Below the pieces are notes generated by a model. That model saw only the letters and a list, made by a program, of their open reading frames with translations. It ran no database searches and had not been told where the DNA came from. Made by a program: the position numbers and the translations under genes. A stretch of 64,000 nucleotides of DNA from the NCBI GenBank assembly GCA_964563495.1, contig CAZLYK010000006.1, forward strand, positions 1 to 64,000. Direction: 5' to 3'. Origin of the DNA: CAZLYK01 sp964563495. GTDB taxonomy: Bacteria > Acidobacteriota > Blastocatellia > RBC074. Below, piece by piece: positions 36,742 to 45,194 of the stretch (positions are counted from its first letter, which is position 1; each line of letters opens with the position of its first letter).

Positions 36742-36949
36742 ACCTTCAGGCAGGTCTCCTGGCTCAGCAAGCGGAAAATTTTAAAATCAATCTGAAATTT
36801 TCCCGATCAAGACCACCTTCTCGCGCTTCAAGCGCAATGGATATCGGGCGTTGATCAGCTTGTCTTTACAGTGGCGGTGACCGCGTGGGATTTTCACCCA
36901 CCTTCCCTATTCTCCCGAATTTCGATAGTGACTACGGGCACCTGAAGGT
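36742..36949 (-). promoter_or_regulatory. Cobalamin riboswitch
   Basis: On the leftward strand the conserved elements appear in order: P1 5' arm ACCTTCAGG (36949-36941), the core GGGAAGGTGGGTGAAAATCC and CGCGGTCACCGCCACTGTAA (about 36907-36868), a long peripheral extension, then the B12 box AGCCAGGAGACCTGCC (about 36764-36749) and the P1 3' arm CCTGAAGGT (36750-36742). The aptamer is followed by a terminator and the btuFCDB operon. High cobalamin should promote termination. Confidence 0.95.
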
Positions 36950-36982
36950 GTTGAGAAAGATCGTCTCCAGGAAATAACTGTC

Positions 36983-37012
36983 ACCCTACCACGTGACGGA
37001 GGTCAGAGTCAA
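36983..37012 (-). promoter_or_regulatory. Candidate promoter of the riboswitch-btu operon
   Basis: On the leftward strand TTGACT (37012-37007) is followed after 18 bases by TAGGGT (36988-36983), about 30 bases before the riboswitch P1 stem. The -10 is weak. The rest of 37013-37222 is the leader of the rightward nucleotide-sugar dehydrogenase gene, where I see no clear signal. Confidence 0.35.
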
Positions 37013-37222
37013 TAATTCCGGGCGCGCAAAAAAAAGCTTGAGCATTGGGCGGTAAAAGTTGTAAAAATACCCGCCCGACGGCGCATCAAGCAGAACCTCT
37101 GACCGGCATCAGGGAAATTCGACAGCTCAAGGCCGTTCAAAACTAGAGATCCAACGATCCCGATCTCGCCCCTACCGAATTAGTTCGCACTTTTCAGGAA
37201 AACATTTGAAAGGGAAAAATCT

Positions 37223-38551
37223 GTGGTTAACCATAAACACGCACTATTAGACAAAATCTCCTCGCGCAGCGCGCGGGTAGGAGTCATCGGACTCGGTTAT
37301 GTCGGGCTTCCCCTGGTCGTCGAGTTCGCCCACGGCGGATTTGTATCGACCGGTTTCGAGGTCGATACCCGGAAAGCCGATGCCATCAATGCCGGCAAAT
37401 CCTACATCCCCGATGTTCCGACCTCGCAAGTCGCCGAGTTGGTAGCGGCCAAGATGCTCAGCGCCACGACCGATTTCACTGCGCTCAAAGATCAGGACAT
37501 TATCATTATCTGCGTCCCGACGCCGCTGCGTAAGACCAAAGACCCGGATGTTTCATACATTCTGGCCGCGTCGGAGAAGATTCAGGCGGCGCTCCGTCCG
37601 GGCCAGTTGATCATTCTCGAATCGACGACCTATCCGGGGACGACCGACGAGGTCTTGCGCCCGATGTTCGACGAGATCGGGCTCGAGCTCGATCAGGACT
37701 ACTTCCTCGCCTTCTCACCCGAGCGCGTCGATCCGGGCAACGAGAGGTTCAACACTCGCAACATCCCCAAAGTCGTCGGTGGGGTGACGGCGGCGAGCAC
37801 CGAAGTCGCCGCTGAAGCTTATACCGCGATCGTCGACAATGTCCATCGCGCCAGTTCGGCGCGCGTGGCTGAGACCTGCAAGTTGCTCGAAAACACCTTC
37901 CGGGCGGTCAATATCGGTCTGGTCAATGAGCTGGCGCAGCTCTGCCACACGCTCGGCATCGACACCTGGGAGGTGATCGCGGCGGCGGCCACCAAGCCTT
38001 TCGGCTTTATGCCTTTTTATCCGGGACCGGGAATCGGCGGCCACTGCATTCCACTCGATCCTCATTACCTCTCGTGGAAGGCGCGCATGCACGGTTTTGA
38101 AGCGCGATTCATCTCGCTCGCCGAAGAGGTCAATTCGCGCATGCCCGAGCACGTCGTCGATCTGGTCACCAAGGGGCTCAATCAGCACCGCAAAGCAGTC
38201 AATGGCTCGAAGATCCTGATCATGGGCGTGGCGTACAAACGCGATATCGACGATATGCGCGAAAGCCCGGCTCTGGCGATCATCGAGAATCTTCAGAAAC
38301 TCGGCGCCGAGGTGGCTTTCCACGACCCGTACGTCTCCGAGATCCATCTCGAGGCCAATGACCAACGGATGAGCGGAATTCCGTTGAGCCTCGAGGCTGT
38401 CAAAGGGGCCGATTGTGTCGTGATCGTCACCGATCATCGCAACATCGATTACGGCTGGCTGACCGAAGCGGCTCAACTGGTTGTCGATACGCGCAATTCC
38501 ACCCGCGCCCTGACCGAAGAACGCTTCACCGATAAGATCATTCGGCTTTAA
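37223..38551 (+). CDS. UDP-sugar 6-dehydrogenase (WbpA/Ugd family)
   Basis: The 442-residue protein oxidises the 6-hydroxymethyl of a UDP-hexose or UDP-HexNAc to the uronic acid in two NAD+-dependent steps. It has an N-terminal Rossmann motif GLGYVG (residues 23-28), VPTPLRKTKDPDVS, the ESTTYPGTT loop, FSPERVDPGN, and the catalytic cysteine Cys275 in GPGIGGHCIPLDPHYL. The sequence resembles UDP-N-acetylglucosamine 6-dehydrogenase more than UDP-glucose dehydrogenase. GTG start preceded by AAAGGG. It is monocistronic: its stop codon lies inside a bidirectional terminator. The uronic acid product presumably feeds a surface polysaccharide pathway encoded elsewhere. Confidence 0.9.
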   Translation: MVNHKHALLDKISSRSARVGVIGLGYVGLPLVVEFAHGGFVSTGFEVDTRKADAINAGKSYIPDVPTSQVAELVAAKMLSATTDFTALKDQDIIIICVPTPLRKTKDPDVSYILAASEKIQAALRPGQLIILESTTYPGTTDEVLRPMFDEIGLELDQDYFLAFSPERVDPGNERFNTRNIPKVVGGVTAASTEVAAEAYTAIVDNVHRASSARVAETCKLLENTFRAVNIGLVNELAQLCHTLGIDTWEVIAAAATKPFGFMPFYPGPGIGGHCIPLDPHYLSWKARMHGFEARFISLAEEVNSRMPEHVVDLVTKGLNQHRKAVNGSKILIMGVAYKRDIDDMRESPALAIIENLQKLGAEVAFHDPYVSEIHLEANDQRMSGIPLSLEAVKGADCVVIVTDHRNIDYGWLTEAAQLVVDTRNSTRALTEERFTDKIIRL

Positions 38552-38590
38552 AATAAAGATCCCCGCCGCTTGCGGCGGGGATCTTTATTT
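38551..38590. terminator. Bidirectional terminator between convergent genes
   Basis: A perfect 19-bp inverted repeat (38551-38569 with 38572-38590) with a two-base loop, GC-rich centre CCCCGCCGC and A/T-rich ends, giving AAATAAAG/CTTTATTT flanks on both strands. It overlaps the stop of the dehydrogenase gene by one base. Confidence 0.93.
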
Positions 38591-38591
38591 C

Positions 38592-41114
38592 TTACTTAAC
38601 GATAAATACTTTGTGGCTGCCGGCGGGAACTCTGAAGCTGGCCGCGGCTCCGATTGAAGTGCTGCCGAGCACTTTATTATCTACCGAAACGGTGAGCTTA
38701 CGGCCCTCGATCGCGGGCAGGAGCAGTCGCACCCGGTCCTTTGTGTCGATCGTAAAACCTATCGCGTTATCGGTTGCGCGATAGCCACGCAATCTGACCG
38801 CTCCTTCGCATTCAATCTCGATCTTGCCGCCCCGGCGGATGACCAGTCGTTCCGGCCCGAAGATGGCATCCAGGCTGGATCCGGCGAATGTTACGCGTTC
38901 GATCCGCGATTCCTCAGTCGCCGAGAGGCTGCCGAAAGCCATTCCTCCCCAGATATCCGCGCTGATCAACTCTTCGATCCCGGGAAAGAACATGAGGCCC
39001 GGAAATGACGCCCGCACCGATTGATCGCTTTCGACAACCGGCCTGCCATCGAGGCTTGAATAATGGCCGTAGAGCCGGCCGGATTTTTCTGAAGCCGCCC
39101 GCGCCAGCCTGGTGCAATGACGAGACAGTTCGGCCGCTTCGTCGTGAAAGTTGTAGCGTCTGAGCCCCAGATAGACCAGGTAATTCATCAACGACCAGAC
39201 CGCTCCGCGGCCCGGTCCCTGTGGAGTGAATGCCGGGTCATCGCGCGCGATCGAAGCCAGAGGTTGATCGCCCCAGAACTTCCTGCCGTCGCGCAGCGTC
39301 GCGACCACCTTTTTGGCACGTTCTTCTTCGACCACGCCGGCGATCAGCGGATAGAAGTTCTCCGGTGAGAGCCGGCGCGAAAATCGCCCATCCCAGTGGC
39401 GGTTGAGATATAGACCGTCTTCCTCGCTCCAGAGCCTGTTGTTAATCAGTGCTTTGATTCGTTCGTAGCGGATTCGCAACCTGTCGGCTTCGGTCGGCAG
39501 CCCGAGCTCGCGGGCCATGATCGACAAGATCTCGGTATCGAGGGCGTAAAGAGAGTTGAGTGCGACCGGCGAGAATTCCAGCGTGTGAGTCGCGTCGTTG
39601 TACCTGGCCACGTCGTGCTGACGGTTGGTCGCTCCGCCCGAAGGCGGTTTCAGATCTTCTCCATTGCTCCATTGCGGCCGGTCATCGAGCCCCGATTCGG
39701 AAAAAGCTAGCCTGAGCTTGGTGGAATTCGGGAGCATGCGCGCGCCGAGAGCCCCCTGTTCGAGTTCAGCATCAAAACCCCATTCGAGCAGCCCGTCGCC
39801 GTTGCCGTCACGCCAGGATTGGCCGTCTCCGCGATTCTTCGACCACCAATCATTCCACTGCAGCAGGCGCGGATAGGCCCAGGCCAGCAATCCCAGATCG
39901 TAGGTCTCAAGATAGACCTTCCAGATGGCCATGGCCCCGACCGGAGGCATCGATCGCCCGGTCAGAGAGACCGGCTCACTGCGAGACTGGCTTTGCATGT
40001 GGCGGCGCAACGGCACGCGGCCGTCCGGCGTCTGGGTCTCGAGCAATGTCCGGATCGTCGCGGTCGCGCTTCCGGGATCGATCGGCGCGGCCATGGTCGC
40101 GGTCAGAAACGATTCCCAGCTCAGAACGGGACCGCCCTCTCTCTGGTCTTCGGGCGCGCCGGATTGCCGGTGAATCGCAAGATATTCAAGCTGCTTTTCG
40201 GGTTGATAGTAGCGGTTCCAATTAACCACCCGGCTGAGCAGATCCAGGCTCGCCCCGATCGCTCCCGCGCTCAAGGTTCGGGTCGCCTGATAATTTTTCT
40301 CAGCCAGATCAAGCGAATCGGCGATCGATCCGGGCAGCAGTTTCTCCGCCTCACGCTCCATCGAATCGAAGCTCTCGCCGATCATGGCGATAAACCCGAT
40401 CGAGGAGTCCATGCTCAGATCGAAGCTCAGCGCCGCTTGATGATAGACGCTCGGTTTATCCGATTGATCAGGCTGTTGGGCGTGGCCTTCCTTGACCAGC
40501 ATTTTGCGCATGGCCGAAGCATCTTCATAGCTCGCGGCACCGATCGCCGTGCGATCGGTGCGGAGCAGGAAGCGGCGCAGAGGCGAGGCGCCGGCCTGGG
40601 TCTGAACCTGCTCTCCCAGCACCGTCCGGCGATCCGCTTGCGCCCAGAAAGTCGCCCAGCTTTCGTCGCTTCCGACGGACCTCCACGGACGATACGCCTC
40701 CATCGCGATGCGCACCCCCGGCGGCGCCGAGATTCGGCCGATCACGGTCGTCTGATTCAGCCGGCTCCATCGAAAAGTGATCGGCGTCTTCTCATCCAGC
40801 TGCGTCCGCCAGCTGACGGCTGCATACGACCCGTCTGCAGCGTGCGGCCCCAAATCGAAAACCGACGGCGCTTCCTCAAGGCTCGCTCCCTGACGGTAGA
40901 CAAGAACACGCAGGCCGAAAAAGGCCGACCCGAGAGAGCTGGAACTTCCCGAGATGAAGACCAGACCGTTAATCTGGGCTGGGTCCAACGCGCCGACCAG
41001 GACGCGATCCGTCGAAGCCGGCGGACGACCCTGAACCCCCGCGCCTGGAGGATCAAGGCAGATTACGGCCATCAATAAAACGACCGCCGTGATGATCTTA
41101 GAGGACTCGCTCAT
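38592..41114 (-). CDS. Exported GH63/GH15-like (alpha/alpha)6 glycoside hydrolase
   Basis: About 840 residues. A signal peptide (about 5-27) is followed by a beta-rich N-terminal domain, then an (alpha/alpha)6 toroid with features of GH63-type glucosidases and MGH1-like proteins: YLETYDLGLLAWAYPRLLQW, NDWWSKNRGDG, DGNGDGLLEWGFD, NRLWSEEDGLYLNR and RDGRKFWGDQPLASI. A final beta domain closes the protein. The probable action is exo-hydrolysis of alpha-glucosyl or related glycans in the periplasm or outside. I could not place the catalytic acids with certainty. The ATG at 41114 is chosen because it starts the signal peptide; a GTG ten codons earlier is possible. It is convergent with the UDP-sugar dehydrogenase gene. 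Confidence 0.8.
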   Translation of the reverse strand: MSESSKIITAVVLLMAVICLDPPGAGVQGRPPASTDRVLVGALDPAQINGLVFISGSSSSLGSAFFGLRVLVYRQGASLEEAPSVFDLGPHAADGSYAAVSWRTQLDEKTPITFRWSRLNQTTVIGRISAPPGVRIAMEAYRPWRSVGSDESWATFWAQADRRTVLGEQVQTQAGASPLRRFLLRTDRTAIGAASYEDASAMRKMLVKEGHAQQPDQSDKPSVYHQAALSFDLSMDSSIGFIAMIGESFDSMEREAEKLLPGSIADSLDLAEKNYQATRTLSAGAIGASLDLLSRVVNWNRYYQPEKQLEYLAIHRQSGAPEDQREGGPVLSWESFLTATMAAPIDPGSATATIRTLLETQTPDGRVPLRRHMQSQSRSEPVSLTGRSMPPVGAMAIWKVYLETYDLGLLAWAYPRLLQWNDWWSKNRGDGQSWRDGNGDGLLEWGFDAELEQGALGARMLPNSTKLRLAFSESGLDDRPQWSNGEDLKPPSGGATNRQHDVARYNDATHTLEFSPVALNSLYALDTEILSIMARELGLPTEADRLRIRYERIKALINNRLWSEEDGLYLNRHWDGRFSRRLSPENFYPLIAGVVEEERAKKVVATLRDGRKFWGDQPLASIARDDPAFTPQGPGRGAVWSLMNYLVYLGLRRYNFHDEAAELSRHCTRLARAASEKSGRLYGHYSSLDGRPVVESDQSVRASFPGLMFFPGIEELISADIWGGMAFGSLSATEESRIERVTFAGSSLDAIFGPERLVIRRGGKIEIECEGAVRLRGYRATDNAIGFTIDTKDRVRLLLPAIEGRKLTVSVDNKVLGSTSIGAAASFRVPAGSHKVFIVK

Positions 41115-41252
41115 GAAACAGCCAAAGAAAATTAATCGGCGCACGGATTGACTCGATAATCACAACCCCGACAAGCTTATTTTGATCGGCACCCGCTTGC
41201 AAGCGGATTGATCCTTAATCCTTTTTAAGGCAGGATTGAACCGGGATCGATC

Positions 41253-41318
41253 GGCGGGCGTCCCGCCCGCATGTTAGTGATCATCAACATATGCGGGGGT
41301 TCCGCCCGCGTTCCCAGG
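41253..41318. repeat. GCGGGCGTCCCGCCCGC hairpin element (copy 1)
   Basis: GGCGGGCGTCCCGCCCGCAT (41253-41272) faces ATGCGGGGGTTCCGCCCGCG (41290-41309), with an inner ATGTT/AACAT pairing. It lies just upstream of the GNAT gene. A perfect relative occurs at 44964-45048. Confidence 0.8.
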
Positions 41319-41334
41319 CTTTGCCGAGGAGGAA

Positions 41335-41793
41335 ATGATGTCAGCACCAACCTATCGCCCGGCGATTCCTTCGGACGCCGGGATGATCGTCGAGTTTCAA
41401 ATCGCCATGGCGCGTGAGACGGAAGACCTGGAATTGGATCGGGATGTTTGCAGACGCGGCGTTGAGGCGGTCTTCGCCGATCCATCGCTCGGCCGATATT
41501 ACGTCTGCCGGGAAGACGGGCGCGTCATCGGCTCGATCATGATCACATCCGAATGGAGCGATTGGCGCAACGGCGTGGTCTGGTGGATTCAGAGCGTCTA
41601 TCTCGCGCCCGAAGCACGGAACCGGGGATTTTACACCGGGCTCTACCGTTACGTTCAGCAATTGGCCGAAGCCGATCCGAAAGTGCAAGGGATCAGACTT
41701 TACGTCGATAAGCGCAATACGCGCGCCCAGCAGGTCTATGCCAGACTGGGCATGGACGGCGAGCACTATCAGGTCTACGAGTGGATGAAATGA
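41335..41793 (+). CDS. GNAT-family N-acetyltransferase
   Basis: The 152-residue protein has the GNAT fold: an N-terminal AIPSDAGMIVEF segment, beta strands around RYYVCREDGRVIGSIMI, motif A at WIQSVYLAPEARNRGFYTGL (acetyl-CoA pyrophosphate-binding loop, somewhat degenerate), and motif B YVDKRNTRAQQVYARLGM. GAGGAGGAA precedes the ATG; a second ATG follows directly and either may be used. The substrate is unknown. It ends one base from the convergent SDR gene. Confidence 0.85.
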   Translation: MMSAPTYRPAIPSDAGMIVEFQIAMARETEDLELDRDVCRRGVEAVFADPSLGRYYVCREDGRVIGSIMITSEWSDWRNGVVWWIQSVYLAPEARNRGFYTGLYRYVQQLAEADPKVQGIRLYVDKRNTRAQQVYARLGMDGEHYQVYEWMK

Positions 41794-41794
41794 T

Positions 41795-42541
41795 TTAAGT
41801 AATGCAGCCGCCGTCAATGGTCACGACCTCGCCGATCATATAGCTGTTCTTTTCCGAGACCATGAAGGCGGCGAACTCGGCGAGTTCTTCCGGGTGGCCG
41901 CGACGCGCCTTGGCGCACCAGTATTTGTGCATTTCGAGCGCGTGTTGGGGCAGCAGGTCCGAAAGATCGGTCTCGTAGATGCCGGCGGCGATGGCGTTGA
42001 CCACGACGCCGAAGGGCGCGGCTTCGCGCGAAAGACATTTGGTGAAGCCAATGACGGCGGCTTTCGAGGTCGCATAATGAACGGCCGTCGGCAGCGCGCG
42101 GATGGCGCCGATGCTGCTGATATTCAGAATATGCCCGTCACGCTGTCTGAGCATGTGTTTGAAGACCGGCTTGGTCACGTTGAAAAGCCCGTTGACGTTG
42201 GTGTCTATCACCGTGTGCCAGGAGTGCTCGGTCATGGTCGCAAAATTGTCGCCGCGGTTGATCGCGGCGTTGTTGACCAGAATATCGATCCGGCCGAATT
42301 CGTGATGGATTTCGCGGATCATCTTGTTGATCGCCGGTCGATCGGTGATCGAGACCTGATAGGCCAGCCCTTTTCGGCCGCAGAAGCGGATCCTTTCCAA
42401 TACTTGCTCGGCCAGGTCGTCGCGAGAGTTGTAGTTGAACGCGATGTCCGCTCCTTCACGGGCGAAGATCTCGCACAAAGAGCGGCCGATGCCGCGCGTC
42501 CCTCCGGTGATAACCGCTTTTTTCCCTTCGAGTAATCCCAT
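41795..42541 (-). CDS. Short-chain dehydrogenase/reductase (FabG-like)
   Basis: The 248-residue protein is a classical SDR: TGGTRGIG nucleotide-binding motif (residues 13-20), ILVNNAAINRG, catalytic ISSIGA serine, HYATSKAA (Tyr and Lys) and a C-terminal EVVTIDGG. It is similar in length and motifs to 3-oxoacyl-ACP reductases and is most likely NAD(P)H-dependent. It is the last gene of a leftward run: radical SAM, glycosyltransferase, SDR. The context suggests it reduces a keto group on a lipid or glycolipid intermediate rather than serving general fatty acid synthesis. That is inference. Confidence 0.88.
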   Translation of the reverse strand: MGLLEGKKAVITGGTRGIGRSLCEIFAREGADIAFNYNSRDDLAEQVLERIRFCGRKGLAYQVSITDRPAINKMIREIHHEFGRIDILVNNAAINRGDNFATMTEHSWHTVIDTNVNGLFNVTKPVFKHMLRQRDGHILNISSIGAIRALPTAVHYATSKAAVIGFTKCLSREAAPFGVVVNAIAAGIYETDLSDLLPQHALEMHKYWCAKARRGHPEELAEFAAFMVSEKNSYMIGEVVTIDGGCIT

Positions 42542-42577
42542 AATTATTCTTCGATTGGTTGTCAGACACGGCTTTTC

Positions 42578-43732
42578 TTAGACTTTTCGCATGAGCTCAT
42601 CGACGATCCGGCGCGTCGCGTCGGGGATCGCGACGCGCGAGGCCGCGATCCGCATGGAAGACAACTGAGACGGCTCGTTGATCAGCTCGCGGATGATCGG
42701 AACGATGTCACGCGACCGCTTGAGCAGGACGCCGGCGCGATGCCTCGAAATCAGATTGGCCGTCTGCGATTCCTGGGGCATCGGCGGAGTGGTGGTGTCT
42801 GCGATGATCGGCAATCGCGAGGCGAAGGCTTCGAAAGTCGTCAGGCCGCCGAGTTTCGAGACCATGACGTCGGCCGCGCTCATGAGCTTCTCCATCGCGT
42901 TGGTGTAGCCGATCACCCTCGCCGGGAACGGCGCGTGTTTGACCATCCCGCTGATCCGATCGCGCAATTTCTCGTTGCGACCGGCGAGAAAGATCGCCTG
43001 AGCGTCTTTGATCTGATCGCCCCGCTCGATCATCTGTTCGAAGATCTGCGGGATATTCCCGCCGCCGACCCAGCCGGCGTTGATGAAGACCGTGAATTTT
43101 TCGGGAGCCAAACCCAGCTCAGAGCGCGCCGCTGCCTTCTCCTCCTCATTCTGAAACTGAAATTTGGGATGGATCGGGATCCCGCAAATTTTGATCTTCT
43201 CGACGGGAACACCGTAATCGATCAACTGTTGTCTGGCCTCTTCGGTCGCCACCAGGTAAAGGCTGACATCTTCACAAGCCCACCCGCGCCAGAACCCGTA
43301 ACACGGGTCGGTCACGACGGTGACCAGCGGAATCCGGTCGAGCAACCCGAGCTCGCGGAGCATTCTCCCGGTAAAATGCTGCGTCAGGGGATGGACCGAG
43401 ATGACGATCTGCGGGCAGTATTTCTCAAAGAGATGCCGCCCATAACGTGTCGTCATCCGATATAAGAGATTCGATTCGTTCGGACGAAACCGCTCGATCG
43501 CCCAGTAGTAGTACTTCATGAGGTGCTGGTGATTGCGGAGCAGGTAGTTATAGAGTTCGGCCAGCTTCTCAACCAGCACGTTCGATTCCTCGAGTGCACG
43601 CGCGATATTGATCAGACAATCGTGCGCGCCGAATCTGATCAGCCCATCGGCGATGGCAGTCGCGGCGCTGGTATGCCCGCCTCCGGTCTCAGAGGTGATG
43701 ATCAGGAATTTTTTAGCGTTCTCAGTCGACAT
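42578..43732 (-). CDS. MGDG synthase/UgtP-type diacylglycerol glycosyltransferase
   Basis: About 384 residues, GT28-type. It has the N-terminal acceptor domain of MGDG synthases (SETGGGH at residues 14-20, SAATAIADGL, VVISVHPLTQHF, PLVTVVTDPCYGFWRGW) and the C-terminal donor domain (FINAGWVGGGN, MSAADVMVSKLGGLTTFEAF, LPIIADTTTPPMPQESQTA). It should transfer a sugar from a UDP-sugar to a lipid acceptor at the inner leaflet. The start at 43732 (MSTENAKKF) is preferred because upstream in-frame codons overlap the end of the radical SAM gene and look non-coding. It lies between radical SAM and SDR genes. Confidence 0.86.
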   Translation of the reverse strand: MSTENAKKFLIITSETGGGHTSAATAIADGLIRFGAHDCLINIARALEESNVLVEKLAELYNYLLRNHQHLMKYYYWAIERFRPNESNLLYRMTTRYGRHLFEKYCPQIVISVHPLTQHFTGRMLRELGLLDRIPLVTVVTDPCYGFWRGWACEDVSLYLVATEEARQQLIDYGVPVEKIKICGIPIHPKFQFQNEEEKAAARSELGLAPEKFTVFINAGWVGGGNIPQIFEQMIERGDQIKDAQAIFLAGRNEKLRDRISGMVKHAPFPARVIGYTNAMEKLMSAADVMVSKLGGLTTFEAFASRLPIIADTTTPPMPQESQTANLISRHRAGVLLKRSRDIVPIIRELINEPSQLSSMRIAASRVAIPDATRRIVDELMRKV

Positions 43733-43796
43733 AATCGCAAGGGTGATCCAACAAAGCCGGCTCTTTATCGAGTCGACGGGGTTCGGGATCTCACTC

Positions 43797-44945
43797 TCAG
43801 GCCGTCTGCGGAGCGAGATCCGAGGCGGTATCACCCGCGTGTGACTTCTTGAGCTCCCTTTCCAGCCGCTTGATCTGGATCAGGTGCTTCGGATTGAAAG
43901 CCAGTGACGGGTAATAACAGTTCGATTCGTGGGTGCAAAAACAGCCCTGCTTGATCTGACGGCGTCGGGCATCGAGCTCGGGCGAATTCCAAAGGGCCCA
44001 AAAGTTCCAATCATAATCGCGCAGATTGCCGATCGGGTCGAGGTTTTCACAGCTCGAAACCGTGCCCTCGTCATAAATCACGCCGCCGGTCGTGCCGGCG
44101 AAACAGCGCAACTGGGCCTTGTTCTGCTCTTCGGTGCGGGCGATCATCTCGTGCATATAGATATCGACGGCCGCCTTGAGGTATCCGCCGTCACCCCGGT
44201 AATGATTCTTGATCACGCCGCGCCGTGAGTCCTCGTCGATCATCCGTGACAGCCTGCGGTAGCGGTTGAGGTCGATCTTCAATTCCTCGGGTCTGGCCGA
44301 CGGCGGGCGGATATAATTGACGTTGATCTTGTCCGGTTTGAGCTCAAAGCGGAGGAAGTCGTACCATTCGAAGATGCTCTCCTGGTTCGAATTCATCAAG
44401 CAGGTGCAGGTCTGTAGGTCAAGCCGCGGGATTTCACGCTGGATCGATTGTAATTGGCGCGCGGTATCGATCGCCGTGTCCCAGCTGCCGGGTTTCTGCC
44501 GGATCTTCTCGTGCTGATCCTTCAACCCGTCGATCCCCAGCGCGACGGTGAGGTTGAGATTCGGACACTCTTCGAGGATTCGCGCGACGTCCGGGATGAT
44601 CCGCTTTTGAATCTGGCCGTTTGACATGAGATAGACCGATTCGAGCTGGTTGTTTTGATAAAACGCTCGAACGACCTCGGGCAGATCTTTGCGAGTGAAA
44701 GGCTCACCGCCGGCGATGATCAGGATCGGCAGCTTCCCGCCGAGTGTTTCGCTGATGCGCCCCAGCTGATCGGTGGTCATTTGCAGCTTTTTACGCGGCT
44801 GGTCGTCGAGCTCGTCGGTGAAAAAGCAATGGAGACACCGCATGTCGCAAACCGAAGTGATCAAAAGATTGAGGATAACCGGCGAGGTCACTCCGCCGGC
44901 CAGTACTTTGCCGTAGCGTTTGATTAGTTCGAGGTTATAGTTCAT
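43797..44945 (-). CDS. Radical SAM/SPASM-type enzyme
   Basis: About 382 residues. The [4Fe-4S]-SAM motif is CDMRCLHC (Cys33, Cys37, Cys40), followed by GGEPFTRKDLPEVVR and NGQIQ, and a cysteine-rich C-terminal region (RCFAGTTGGVIYDEG, SSCENLDPIGN, GCFCTHESNC) that fits auxiliary iron-sulfur clusters of SPASM/Twitch proteins. The start at 44945 has GGAGA upstream; the frame extends into a GC-rich repeat. It is the first gene of the radical SAM-glycosyltransferase-SDR operon. Known relatives modify peptides, sugars or hopanoid-like lipids; the substrate here cannot be stated. Confidence 0.87.
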   Translation of the reverse strand: MNYNLELIKRYGKVLAGGVTSPVILNLLITSVCDMRCLHCFFTDELDDQPRKKLQMTTDQLGRISETLGGKLPILIIAGGEPFTRKDLPEVVRAFYQNNQLESVYLMSNGQIQKRIIPDVARILEECPNLNLTVALGIDGLKDQHEKIRQKPGSWDTAIDTARQLQSIQREIPRLDLQTCTCLMNSNQESIFEWYDFLRFELKPDKINVNYIRPPSARPEELKIDLNRYRRLSRMIDEDSRRGVIKNHYRGDGGYLKAAVDIYMHEMIARTEEQNKAQLRCFAGTTGGVIYDEGTVSSCENLDPIGNLRDYDWNFWALWNSPELDARRRQIKQGCFCTHESNCYYPSLAFNPKHLIQIKRLERELKKSHAGDTASDLAPQTA

Positions 44946-44963
44946 AAATCTTCTCCGAAAAAC

Positions 44964-45048
44964 CCTGGGAGCGCGGGCGTCCCGCCCGCATCGGGTAATG
45001 GCCACTTTCTTCGCCGGAACATGCGGGCGGGACGCCCGCGCTCCCAGG
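44964..45048. repeat. GCGGGCGTCCCGCCCGC hairpin element (copy 2, perfect)
   Basis: CCTGGGAGCGCGGGCGTCCC... (44964-44991) and its exact 28-base reverse complement (45021-45048) flank a 29-base loop. Each arm is itself partly palindromic. It lies in the divergent gap between the radical SAM and methyltransferase genes. Confidence 0.9.
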
Positions 45049-45194
45049 ATTGCATTCTTTCCGGGCGTCGTTTGACGACATGAAATGACTTCTCAGAAAA
45101 ACCTGAGATCGCGGTTTATGAGACCAGAGGACAGGAAACGCAATATTAAGCGTCGTTTGCCGCGCAAAGTCAACCGAACCTGGAAGGCGGGTTA

